This document shows, one piece after another, positions 1 to 6,761 of a stretch of 12,362 nt of DNA (positions are counted from its first letter, which is position 1; each line of letters starts with the position of its first letter). The notes beneath the pieces are model-generated. The model was not told where the DNA came from, did no database searches, and saw only the letters and a program-made list of their open reading frames with translations. A program made the translations under genes and the position numbers. Source of the stretch: Actinomycetota bacterium (lineage in GTDB: Bacteria > Actinomycetota > Thermoleophilia > Miltoncostaeales > Miltoncostaeaceae); assembly GCA_005800465.1 (NCBI GenBank), contig SYFI01000128.1, positions 1 through 12,362 of the forward strand, read 5' to 3'.

Positions 1-765
1 CAGGTGGTGGGCATCAACTGGTATCTCACCGTGCACGAGGAGAAGAACGCCGACGGCGACGTGCGGCCGCACCTTGACGAGCCCGATGAGTGGGAGCACC
101 TCGACTCGCGCCTCTTGGCGCGCATGGTTGAGGCATTCTGCGGCCTGCCGGGGTCGAAGCGGCGTGTGGAGCTGCTCGAGAACGAGGGCATGCTGCCCAT
201 GCGCACCGTGTTCTTCACCGAGCCCCTCCCCACCGGTGCGCTGCCCACTGCAGAACGCATGGCTGCTCGCGACGAGTGGCACCGCCAAGCCATGCGGCAG
301 ATGGCCGCGGCCGACCTCGTCTTCCTCGACCCCGACAACGGGTTCGAGGTTCGGAGTCGTGGGCCTCGCTCGAAGTGGCGGTGCAAGCACGCCACCTACG
401 CCGAGGTGAATGACTATCTGGCCGCTGGTAAGTCGGTCGTGCCCTACCAGCACGCGCGCCGCATAAAGTGGCCCATGCTGGTGGCCAAGGTGACCGCCGA
501 GATGCGCGAGGCCGGAGTGCAGATGGCAAGCCCCGGCTTTGTGGCGTTTGGCGATCGCGGGTTCTTCCTGCTGTCGCGTGACCCTGCGCAGGTGGCCGAG
601 ATGACCCGGGGCGCCCTCGCGCTTCAGAAGCGTGTAGCCGCCCGGGTGCGTGAGGCGCGCGCGGCCGGGCTCGCCTGCGCCACCCTTCGCATCACCGTCA
701 TCCCCGGCGCCGGCTCACCACCGACTTCCAGCTCGACCAGTTACCCGCGGCATCCGCAACTCTGA
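1..765 (+). CDS. Conserved protein of unknown function with a DPDNG motif (5' partial)
   Basis: The frame is open at base 1, so the start probably lies outside the window; the first in-window start is GTG at 4. Numbering from that GTG, the protein has an early NWYLT segment (residues 5-9), an LPTGALPT segment (75-82), then ADLVFLDPDNGFEV (103-116), KHATYAEV (128-135) and a strand ending in YQH (148-150). The pattern of a hydrophobic strand followed by DPDNG, then a later SVV-YQH strand, is one I recognise from an unnamed bacterial family that usually has a short extra N-terminus before NWYLT. The layout suggests an alpha/beta fold, but I cannot assign a reaction. The last 45-50 residues are low in recognisable structure, and the gene runs 68 bases into the convergent neighbour. 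This suggests the native stop was lost or a frameshift lies near the 3' end. Confidence 0.7.
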   Translation, partial: QVVGINWYLTVHEEKNADGDVRPHLDEPDEWEHLDSRLLARMVEAFCGLPGSKRRVELLENEGMLPMRTVFFTEPLPTGALPTAERMAARDEWHRQAMRQMAAADLVFLDPDNGFEVRSRGPRSKWRCKHATYAEVNDYLAAGKSVVPYQHARRIKWPMLVAKVTAEMREAGVQMASPGFVAFGDRGFFLLSRDPAQVAEMTRGALALQKRVAARVREARAAGLACATLRITVIPGAGSPPTSSSTSYPRHPQL

Positions 766-2179
766 TGCTCACGCGACGGCCCTTCATGGGCACGCGTACC
801 GAGGGCGCGTAGGCAACTGTGGTGCCGGCAGCAGCAACCTTGCGGGCCACCTGCATGCTGCGGGGGCCCGACACCGCGTCGCGTACCCGGGTGGTTACAC
901 GCACGGCCTTGGTGGCGAGTGGTGTCGCCACCGCCGTGTCGATGACCGGCGGGATGGTGTCGAGGATGATGTCGTCGGTGTAGGTCTCCCGGGCATCGAG
1001 GCCCGCGCCCGAGAACCGCACGTACACCACGTGTGGCAGGAGGGAGTTGTTGTCGGCTGCCAGCTGCACCGTGGCCGTGGGTGCCACGGGCACGGTGGTG
1101 GCGCCCTTAAACCCGCCGTCGGTGGCGATCTTCATGCCCGTGGCGCCGTCCGGCCATGAGAGCGAGAGGGTCACATCGGGGTCACGCGTAAAGCGGTCGC
1201 CATCGTTGATGGTCACGCCCGGGTCGCCCGAGGGCGGTGTCTTTCGCAGTTCAATTGACGCGGAGTCGGTTGCAATGCCGCCACCCGGGGCGGTCACCTC
1301 AACTGCAACTCTCATGGTTTTGGTGGGCCGCACCCGCACCACGGCCACCGTGCCGGTGTCGGTGTCAAATGTGCCGTTGCCGTCGGTGTCCCACGAGTAC
1401 CTGAGCGGGCTGCCGTTGGCGATGGCCGCGCGGGCGCTGATGTCAACCGGGTTCCCGGCGATGACATACCGCGGCGGGTTCACCAGGGCCACGGTGGGCG
1501 TGTCGGCCACCGTGATCTGGACCAGAGGCGAGTCAATGGCATTGCCCAGCAGGTCGGTCGCCCTCACCGCCACAGTGTGTGTGCCGTCGGGGAGCAGCGA
1601 CGGGTCGAGTGATGCGCTGCAGTCGCCCCCGCATTGGCTGGCGCCCATCTGCGCCTGCGTGATGCCGTCAAGCAGCAACTGGTAGCCATCCATGCCCACG
1701 CCACCATCGGTGGAACGCGACCACGTGATCGCGGTGCCGCTCCGCTGGGGCTCACCATCCGTAATGACGCTGGGCTCGGTGGGCGGCGTGCGGTCAACGC
1801 GGAAGTCGGCCGTCGGGAGGTAGCCCGCCTGCCAACTGCACCGCGAACCACTGCAGATGTGGTCACTCTCCACGTAGATGCGCGCCGTGTACGCGCCATC
1901 AGCCAGCGACTGCCACGTGTACGACGACTCGCCGCCAACACCAAACGTGTGCGAACTCCCTGCGTAGCGGCCGCCAACTCGCAGCTCGGCCCTGCCGGTG
2001 CCAGAGGAGAACGACGGCCTGAAGCGCACGGTGGCCCCCGCCTGCCCCGTCCATGGCACGCCCGCCACCATGACCGCGGGGTCGATCCACACACCCGACT
2101 GCTGGCCAAGGGCAGCCGGGGTTACTGTCATGGCCGTCATTGCCGCCGCGGCAAGGGCCACACGTGTTGGTCGGTTCAT
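698..2179 (-). CDS. Secreted multi-domain protein with Ig/FN3- and PKD-like domains
   Basis: This 493-residue protein is predicted to be exported. ATG at 2179 is chosen because GGAGG lies about five bases upstream and the signal peptide follows at once (basic MNRPTR, a hydrophobic Ala-rich core, cleavage near AALG-QQ around residue 25). A longer in-frame start at 2206 would bury the signal. After the signal come a beta-rich N-terminal region to about residue 125, an Ig/FN3-like module opened by DRTPPTEPS, a PKD-like module (about 235-318, with YSWDTDGNGTFD) and a module starting GVTINDGDRFT with VYVRFSGAG and LDTIPP near its end. The last 70 residues are basic. There is no LPXTG motif or C-terminal membrane anchor, so it is probably released or loosely wall-bound. 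No catalytic motif is visible; an adhesive or structural role is a guess. Its 3' end overlaps the convergent upstream gene. Confidence 0.85.
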   Translation of the reverse strand: MNRPTRVALAAAAMTAMTVTPAALGQQSGVWIDPAVMVAGVPWTGQAGATVRFRPSFSSGTGRAELRVGGRYAGSSHTFGVGGESSYTWQSLADGAYTARIYVESDHICSGSRCSWQAGYLPTADFRVDRTPPTEPSVITDGEPQRSGTAITWSRSTDGGVGMDGYQLLLDGITQAQMGASQCGGDCSASLDPSLLPDGTHTVAVRATDLLGNAIDSPLVQITVADTPTVALVNPPRYVIAGNPVDISARAAIANGSPLRYSWDTDGNGTFDTDTGTVAVVRVRPTKTMRVAVEVTAPGGGIATDSASIELRKTPPSGDPGVTINDGDRFTRDPDVTLSLSWPDGATGMKIATDGGFKGATTVPVAPTATVQLAADNNSLLPHVVYVRFSGAGLDARETYTDDIILDTIPPVIDTAVATPLATKAVRVTTRVRDAVSGPRSMQVARKVAAAGTTVAYAPSVRVPMKGRRVSIRVADAAGNWSSWKSVVSRRRG

Positions 2180-2324
2180 CTGCGCCTCCAGTGCATTGCG
2201 CACCACAGGGAGCGGTGCTGCGAGGGGGTCACATGGCGGGTGGGGGTGGCCTTACAGACCCGTTACACCATCCGTTCAGTGTGACACACCCGTGCAACGC
2301 CACGGGCGATACACCGCAGTCCAC

Positions 2325-2687
2325 ATGGACAGCCCACCTGGGACCACCGCGTGGCAGGTCAACTGGCACGCCGAGGCGATGCCCGAACTGAAGGCCCTCA
2401 TGGATGTGCGGGAGGCCCGCGCAATCGCAGATGCCATAGCGAAGTTGCAAGTTGAAGGGCCGATGCTTGGATGGCCACACAGCAGCGCTGTTCGTGGACC
2501 ACTCGGCCGCGGGCTACGGGAACTGCGACCGCGCGCAGGGCGATCGCGTTGGCGGCCAATCTACGAACGAACCGGGGCGAACCACCTTACGGTTCTCTCG
2601 ATCGCGCCGGATGCCGTGATCGACCCACGGGGATTCAGGCAAGGCCTTCAGCGAGCGAGCGCTCGTCGCGATGAAGGGAGGCAGTAA
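2325..2687 (+). CDS. HigB/RelE-superfamily toxin (Gp49-like)
   Basis: The 120-residue protein has the pattern of the phage Gp49-like/HigB family of type II toxins, which cleave mRNA in association with the ribosome. Visible features are an N-terminal strand (WQVNWH), a helical pair (EAMPELKAL, AIADAIAKLQVEGPMLGWPHSS), then the conserved block VRGPLGRGLRELRPRAG followed by SRWRPIYER and LTVLSIAP, with a basic tail. ATG at 2325 is the closest start upstream of the first strand; no good ribosome site is seen, so the first ten residues are uncertain. The antitoxin gene begins 26 bases after the stop. Toxin-first order is typical of higBA and supports the call. Confidence 0.85.
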   Translation: MDSPPGTTAWQVNWHAEAMPELKALMDVREARAIADAIAKLQVEGPMLGWPHSSAVRGPLGRGLRELRPRAGRSRWRPIYERTGANHLTVLSIAPDAVIDPRGFRQGLQRASARRDEGRQ

Positions 2688-2702
2688 TAACGTCGCTGTT
2701 AT
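2687..2702. promoter_or_regulatory. Inverted repeat between toxin and antitoxin genes, possible HigA operator
   Basis: ATAAC and GTTAT form a perfect 5-base inverted repeat separated by GTCGCT, placed over the toxin stop codon and just upstream of the antitoxin start. HigA-type antitoxins bind short palindromes with their HTH domain, usually at the operon promoter, so an internal site may control a second antitoxin promoter. The arms are short and chance occurrence is possible. Confidence 0.3.
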
Positions 2703-2713
2703 CATCTGCTGGT

Positions 2714-3091
2714 ATGCCCACCGCGAAACGCACAACCACGGTGCCGCACGACGAGGTACTGGCCGACTTGCTCGCGAAGAACTCAGCGTTTCGCACCGAG
2801 ATCGAGCGGGCGAAGCTGGCAAGCGCCATCGCCCTTGCGGTGTTCACCTATCGCACCGATCGTGGCCTTTCGCAGCGCGCGCTTGCCGACATGCTCGGTA
2901 TGCGTCAGCCGCAGGTGGCCCGTATGGAGGCCGGCGAGGTGAACCCGACCATGGACACGCTCACCCGGCTTTCCGAGGCGCTCGGGCTGCACGTGACCAT
3001 TCGCATCACGCCCGACGACCCCAGCCCCGGCTTGGCCCCCATCGACTCCGCATTCACCACGGTCACCGTGGCGCAACCGGCCATCTCGTAG
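2714..3091 (+). CDS. XRE-family antitoxin (HigA-type)
   Basis: The 125-residue protein has an XRE/Cro helix-turn-helix: YRTDRGLSQRALADMLGMRQPQVARMEAG (about residues 46-74) followed by NPTMDTLTRLSEALGLHVTI. This is the form of HigA antitoxins, which neutralise the partner nuclease and repress the operon. About 40 residues precede the HTH and may form the toxin-contact region; a variable tail of 25 residues follows. The gene lies 26 bases after a HigB-like toxin gene on the same strand. ATG at 2714 has no strong ribosome site, so expression may depend on coupling to the toxin gene or on a separate start of transcription. Confidence 0.87.
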   Translation: MPTAKRTTTVPHDEVLADLLAKNSAFRTEIERAKLASAIALAVFTYRTDRGLSQRALADMLGMRQPQVARMEAGEVNPTMDTLTRLSEALGLHVTIRITPDDPSPGLAPIDSAFTTVTVAQPAIS

Positions 3092-3125
3092 CGCGCCGCA
3101 CCATCGACATCGGCTCCGCCCGGGC

Positions 3126-3314
3126 CTACTTGACCGCGTACACCCGGGTTGCCGCCGCGAGGACCACGGGGCCCTTGCGCCCCTGAACCGTGACCGACCA
3201 GCTGCCCTTGGGAACCGTGATGGTGCACCGCTGGCGCTTCGCGCCCTTCACCTTGGCAGCCACGCAGCGCCCCTTGCGGGTACTGGCCTTGCCCTTGGTG
3301 GCGCGATGTTGCAT
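3126..3314 (-). pseudogene. Possible remnant of the C-terminus of a secreted repeat-domain protein
   Basis: This is a 62-codon open frame rich in Lys and Arg. Its second half (RCTITVPKGSWSVTVQ then RKGPVVLAAATRVYAVK) resembles the last strands of FN3/Ig-like modules in actinobacterial exported proteins. It lacks a signal peptide, a ribosome site and the rest of such a domain, and its only ATG lies inside the palindrome upstream of vapB. It is most simply the leftover 3' end of a gene cut away when the flanking toxin-antitoxin cassettes arrived. A small functional ORF or a chance frame is possible. Confidence 0.3.
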
Positions 3315-3344
3315 CTTGATGCGATTGTTGTGGCATCCTGATGC
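3311..3344. promoter_or_regulatory. Paired palindromic operator upstream of vapB
   Basis: Two near-identical 12-base palindromes, GCATCTTGATGC (3311-3322) and GCATCCTGATGC (3333-3344), are centred 22 bases apart, two helical turns. They sit directly before and over the first possible start codon of the ribbon-helix-helix antitoxin gene. Dimeric RHH proteins of the VapB class bind such paired sites cooperatively and repress their own operon, so this is a strong candidate autoregulatory operator. The second palindrome includes ATG 3341, which favours the start at 3347 or a leaderless message. Confidence 0.7.
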
Positions 3345-3625
3345 ACATGACTGACAAGAAGATGGACAAGATGGGGCGCGTGAGGACCACCGTCACCTTC
3401 GACCCCGACGTCGCCAAGATCTTGGAGCGCCTGCAGAAGGAGCGCGGCGTAGGCCTGAGCGACGTGGTGAACGACGCCGTACGAAACGCATCGGCGCCTC
3501 AGGCCAAGCGCAAGCGGTTCGTGCAGACCACATCTGACATGGGCGTTCCATTCATGCCCATCGACAACATTGGTGAGGTGCTTGACGTGCTCGAAGAGGA
3601 CTACTGGCGCAAGAAGCTCGCCTGA
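3341..3625 (+). CDS. vapB: VapB-type ribbon-helix-helix antitoxin
   Basis: The 94-residue protein has a ribbon-helix-helix DNA-binding segment (VRTTVTFDPDVAKILERLQKE, then LSDVVNDAVRNA, residues 14-50). Its C-terminal tail (FMPIDNIGEVLDVLEE) is of the kind that threads into the PIN toxin active site. It should neutralise VapC and repress the operon through the paired palindromes. The start is uncertain: ATGs at 3341, 3347, 3362 and 3371 are all in frame and none has a clear ribosome site; 3341 lies inside the operator. Its stop overlaps the toxin start by one base (TGATG), so translation is coupled. Confidence 0.85.
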   Translation: MHMTDKKMDKMGRVRTTVTFDPDVAKILERLQKERGVGLSDVVNDAVRNASAPQAKRKRFVQTTSDMGVPFMPIDNIGEVLDVLEEDYWRKKLA

Positions 3626-4059
3626 TGATCATCGACGCCAACGTGCTGCTGTACGCCGCCAATGCGAGTGCGCCAGCCCACCCCGTTGCAAAGCGATGGC
3701 TACAGGATGCCCTGAACGGCCCCACCCAAGTGGGCCTGCCCTGGCAGAGCCTCACGGCGTTCCTACGCCTAAGTACGTCGCCCCGCAGCTACCCCAAGCC
3801 ACTCACTCCGGGGCAGGCGCTCACGCAGATTGATGCATGGCTGGCGTCACCCACGGCCTGGATTCCCACAGAAGGGGCTCAGCATCTGTCGATCGTGACC
3901 GATCTGCTCGTGTCGCACGGCATCACGGGCCCGCTGGTTATGGACGCCAAGATCGCTGCGCTGGCAATTGAGCACGGGGTGGAAGTAGTGTCCACCGATG
4001 GCGACTTCGCCCGGTTCACTGAAATACGCTGGAGAAACCCGCTGGCCCAGGAGGGGTAA
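3625..4059 (+). CDS. vapC: VapC-type PIN-domain ribonuclease toxin
   Basis: The 144-residue PIN-domain protein is predicted to be a metal-dependent RNase toxin. It shows IIDANVLLY with Asp4, PWQSLTAFLRL (39-49), MDAKIAALAIEHG with Asp107, and STDGDFARF with Asp125 and Asp127, ending in RWRNPL. Where many VapCs have Glu in the second motif, this one has PWQSLTAF without an acidic residue; I recall the same in a subfamily with PW-SL-AFLR, so it need not be inactive. The gene overlaps vapB upstream and the DUF4236 gene downstream by one base each, making a tightly coupled three-gene operon. Confidence 0.88.
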   Translation: MIIDANVLLYAANASAPAHPVAKRWLQDALNGPTQVGLPWQSLTAFLRLSTSPRSYPKPLTPGQALTQIDAWLASPTAWIPTEGAQHLSIVTDLLVSHGITGPLVMDAKIAALAIEHGVEVVSTDGDFARFTEIRWRNPLAQEG

Positions 4060-5072
4060 TGGGGTTTCGCATACGGAAGTCGATCATGGTGGCGCCGGGG
4101 CTGCGACTGAACCTGTCGAAGAACGGCATCGGCACATCGCTCGGCGGTAACTACGGGCGGGTGTCTGTGCACTCGTCCGGGCGCGACACCTTCTCCACCC
4201 GCACGGGAATCCCCGGCATCACCTACATGCGCAGCATCAAGCGTCACCCCGAGCCCGCGTGCGCACGGCGGCAGGCCGGCGCGTCGCCCCCACCTCTCCC
4301 ACCGCTGCCCGAGGAGTTCACGCGCAAGAAGCCCGGCATGTTCGCCAAAGCCGGGGAGAAGGCGCTGTACGAGGCGGTGATCAACCAGAACCGCACCATG
4401 GCGCGGGCGGCCGGTGATGAGCACCCCGACGTGCGGCTGGCCGGTTACACGCTGGCGGGGCTGTGGATGATGGAGGACGATCCCGGTCAGGCAATCACGC
4501 TGCTGCAGTGGGTCATGGATTCTGACGGCGACCCGGCCACCGACGCCTTCGTGCAGCAGTACCTGAGCACCAGTGTGGAGCTTGGGCTGGCGGAGGGCGT
4601 GAGTGTCGGCCTGCCCATCTGCCGCGAGGCTGTGGGGCTGTCGCTGGCCGAGATGATGCAGGAGGCCGGGAGAATTCAGGACGCCATCCACCTGGTGGAG
4701 GGAATGGAGCCCACCGGGTCGACGGCCGTGTCACTCGCCGAGCTGTACGTGCTTGAGGGCGAGTGGCAGCAGGTGATCGCGCTCACCGATGGGCTTGCAA
4801 ACGGTGACGATGCCACTGCCCTGCTGCTCGCCTACCGGGGCGTGGCCTTTCGGGAGGCCGGCGTGCCCGACGCCGCGGTAGAGGCGTTCAAGATTGCGCT
4901 TCGGGCGCCGTCAAGAAGCGCGCAGGTGCGCCACCTGGCATTGATCGAGCGGGCACGAACGCTTGCTGCGATGGGGCGAAAGGCCCCGGCGCGGAGAGAC
5001 GTTGGCAAGGTGCTGGCAGAGGACAGCACGAACGCGGTGGCTCAGGCGCTGAGCGAAGAACTCAACGCCTGA
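4059..5072 (+). CDS. DUF4236 domain protein with helical TPR-like repeats
   Basis: The 337-residue protein starts with a DUF4236 domain (MGFRIRKSIMVAPGLRLNLSKNG by position 23, then GIGTSLGG and GIPGITY to about residue 57), a small all-beta module of unknown function. After a Pro-rich linker (about 60-85), the rest is helical with TPR-like pairs, for example YTLAGLWMMEDDPGQAITLLQWV, ELYVLEGEWQQVIALTDGL, YRGVAFREAGVPDAAVEAFKIAL and ERARTLAAMGRKAPARRDV. No signal or membrane segment is seen. AGGAGG lies four bases before ATG 4059, and the start overlaps the vapC stop, so it is co-translated with the toxin-antitoxin pair. Helical repeats suggest protein-protein contacts; any link to VapBC action is inference from gene order. 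Confidence 0.8.
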   Translation: MGFRIRKSIMVAPGLRLNLSKNGIGTSLGGNYGRVSVHSSGRDTFSTRTGIPGITYMRSIKRHPEPACARRQAGASPPPLPPLPEEFTRKKPGMFAKAGEKALYEAVINQNRTMARAAGDEHPDVRLAGYTLAGLWMMEDDPGQAITLLQWVMDSDGDPATDAFVQQYLSTSVELGLAEGVSVGLPICREAVGLSLAEMMQEAGRIQDAIHLVEGMEPTGSTAVSLAELYVLEGEWQQVIALTDGLANGDDATALLLAYRGVAFREAGVPDAAVEAFKIALRAPSRSAQVRHLALIERARTLAAMGRKAPARRDVGKVLAEDSTNAVAQALSEELNA

Positions 5073-5083
5073 GCCCGCGGTGA

Positions 5084-5593
5084 CTACTGGCCTGCCATCG
5101 CCTTGGCGTACTCGGCCTCGATCTCGTCCTTCTGCACGCCCTTGATCTCGCGCTCGATGTGACGCTCGGCGCGGGAGAAGGCCTTGTCGATTGCCTCCTC
5201 CAGCTGCCAGTTGCCCACAACCACGAGGCCGGCCTGGCCCTCGTCGAGCAGCTCGCCCAGGTCCTTCATGTCGCTGCGTGACATGCCCTTGAAGATGTGG
5301 CCGCCAACGCCACCCGCGAGTGCGCCAATCGCAGCGCCGGCGAGGATGGATGGTGGAAATAGGATGCCGACCACGGCACCCACCACGGCGCCGCCCCATG
5401 CGCCCTTGCGCGTGGAGGTCTCGTCCTTGTTCACGTGCACCTTGCCGTCATCACCCTTGCGGATGACCGCTGCGTCGTAGCCACCGATGATGCCGGCGGC
5501 GTGCAACTCCTTGATGGCCTCGTAGTCGAGCTGGGCATCTGCCTCGTTCTCGTACGCGCCTGCAAATACGAACGTCGCGTCTTCGCGTGCCAT
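5084..5593 (-). CDS. DUF1269 family protein
   Basis: The 169-residue protein has the full DUF1269 layout: an N-terminal alpha/beta part (DYEAIKELHAAG, then YDAAVIRK and GKVHVNKDETSTRKGAWGG), a Gly/Ala-rich hydrophobic centre with ILFPPSILAGAAIGALAGGVGGH, then SRSDMKDLGELLDEGQAGLVVVG and a charged helical tail (EEAIDKAFSRAERHIEREI). Family members are annotated as predicted membrane proteins; the central Gly-zipper-like segment could insert in or associate with the membrane. The role is unknown. ATG 5593 is chosen for the AGGGGG seven bases upstream; the longer open frame before it lacks conserved sequence. It is convergent with the DUF4236 gene, with an 11-base gap. Confidence 0.88.
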   Translation of the reverse strand: MAREDATFVFAGAYENEADAQLDYEAIKELHAAGIIGGYDAAVIRKGDDGKVHVNKDETSTRKGAWGGAVVGAVVGILFPPSILAGAAIGALAGGVGGHIFKGMSRSDMKDLGELLDEGQAGLVVVGNWQLEEAIDKAFSRAERHIEREIKGVQKDEIEAEYAKAMAGQ

Positions 5594-5981
5594 ATGTGTG
5601 CCCCCTGTCCCGTAGACCCCCGATGGGGCCCTATGTGAGACTCTAAGTATATGCAACGCAAGTCGCGCGTAACTGGGGCACGACATGACAACTGCGCAGC
5701 ACCACACCGCATCGTGAGCACCCTCGTGGGTATCGCGCGCGCAATGACACCGCTCCGTCACACCGACTGACTCCACCCGGGGACTGACCCCACGTGGGGT
5801 CAGTCGCTGTGACAAAAGGCGCGTGGGCCGTTTATTGCATCCACTTGGCCAATGCGCATACCTGCTCATCACAAAGTCCAAACGATGTTCTTCGGTACCT
5901 CTTCGATGCATCTCACGGGCCTCTTGGGACCACGCGCGACAGTTGTCTGCGTAAGAACCCAACCAACCAGGAGGACCCACC
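5594..5981. other. 388-base divergent spacer between the DUF1269 gene and the repeat-containing exported protein
   Basis: The spacer has no convincing coding frame. It should hold promoters for both flanking genes and contains the nested palindrome at 5757-5813. AGTATA at 5646-5651 reads TATACT on the minus strand, a fair -10 element for the DUF1269 gene that would give a leader of roughly 50 bases, though no good -35 is visible. For the plus-strand gene I see no clear promoter, only the ribosome site AGGAGG just before ATG 5982. Confidence 0.5.
5757..5813. repeat. Large nested palindrome (57 bases)
   Basis: Arms 5757-5776 and 5794-5813 are 20 bases each and pair with one mismatch and one T.G wobble. 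The loop holds a second stem, GGGG-ACTGA-CCCC (5779-5791). A competing perfect 24-base palindrome at 5782-5805 (arm GACTGACCCCAC and its complement) uses the right arm. The two folds are mutually exclusive. The structure lies between two genes transcribed away from it, so a simple gene terminator is not the obvious explanation. It could be a protein-binding site, part of a small RNA, or a palindromic mobile-element remnant. Confidence 0.75.
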
Positions 5982-6704
5982 ATGAACTTCAGAGGTCGCA
6001 AGATCACCGCCGCACTTCTCGCAGGCGGCGCAATAATCGCCGGTGCCGGCATTGGTAGTGCCGTCGCTGCCAACAGCAACCAGGCCGGTACGACCTCCAC
6101 CACTCCGGCAGCGCAGCAGTCGCGGGCCGGTGGCGGACACCACCAGCACAACCCAGTTGTGAAGGCCGCCGTGCAGAAGCTGCTCGGAGTGAATGACGCC
6201 GCCATGCGCACCGCCCGCGACTCAGGTCAGACGCTGGCGCAGCTCGCGGCAACCAAGGGCGTGAGCCAGGCCGATCTGGTGAGCACCATTGTGAGCGCGC
6301 TGAAGGCGAGCAAGCCCGCCGGTGCGCCTGCGCTGTCCGATGCGCAGCTCACCGAGAAGGTGACCCAGCGCGTAACGAGCACGCGTGCAGAGGGCAACCA
6401 TGGTCCCAGCCGCGGCAATGACCAGGTGCGCGCCAAGGTGGGAGCGGCTATCGCCAGCACGCTCGGCATCACTACCGCCGAGCTGAAGGCCGCGCACAAG
6501 GCAGGCACTACCCCGGCAACCCTCGCCTCGCAGAAGGGCGTGGCCAAGGCCGACCTCGTGTCGGCCGTGAGCACTGTGCTGAAGGCCAACACGCCAGCCA
6601 ACGCTCCGGCCATGACCGACGCGCAACTGACGCAGAAGGCCACCAACATCGTCGATGGCGTGCACCCCGGCCCGGGTGGTTCGCACTCGCAGGGCCGCCG
6701 CTAA
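5982..6704 (+). CDS. Exported protein with two internal tandem repeats
   Basis: The 240-residue protein begins with a signal peptide (basic MNFRGRK, hydrophobic Ala/Gly core, cleavage near residue 29, SAVA-AN). A low-complexity Thr/Gln/His linker runs to about residue 57. Two related repeats follow, at about 58-131 and 148-225. Each contains LG(V/I) then an Ala-rich helix, QTLAQLAATKGVSQADLVS or TPATLASQKGVAKADLVS, and PALSDAQLTEKVTQ or PAMTDAQLTQKAT. The LA--KGV--ADLV pattern resembles helical modules repeated in other actinobacterial exported proteins. The tail is Gly/His/Arg-rich with no anchor. AGGAGG sits about seven bases before ATG and a strong hairpin terminator follows. The function is not known. 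Confidence 0.88.
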   Translation: MNFRGRKITAALLAGGAIIAGAGIGSAVAANSNQAGTTSTTPAAQQSRAGGGHHQHNPVVKAAVQKLLGVNDAAMRTARDSGQTLAQLAATKGVSQADLVSTIVSALKASKPAGAPALSDAQLTEKVTQRVTSTRAEGNHGPSRGNDQVRAKVGAAIASTLGITTAELKAAHKAGTTPATLASQKGVAKADLVSAVSTVLKANTPANAPAMTDAQLTQKATNIVDGVHPGPGGSHSQGRR

Positions 6705-6712
6705 CCCCGGCG

Positions 6713-6755
6713 CACCGGCCCGCTTGCCTACTTGGGGGAGGCGGGCGGGCCGGTG
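6713..6755 (+). terminator. Strong hairpin terminator
   Basis: CACCGGCCCGC (6713-6723) pairs perfectly with GCGGGCCGGTG (6745-6755). Pairing continues inward with two T.G wobbles and GCC/GGC to a 16-base stem and an 11-base loop. It begins eight bases after the exported protein's stop and six bases before the end of the minus-strand vapC, so it may act for both converging genes. The T tract on the plus side is weak (ATCGTTCT). Confidence 0.75.
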
Positions 6756-6761
6756 ATCGTT

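Noticed and set aside
650..1685. Plus-strand open frames opposite the secreted multi-domain protein gene
   Set aside because: They lack ribosome sites and protein-like composition, and lie antisense to a gene with a signal peptide and recognisable domains.
5594..6211. Long upstream extension of the DUF1269 frame
   Set aside because: The family sequence starts at MAREDATF with a good ribosome site; the extension crosses the palindrome and the divergent gene's start.
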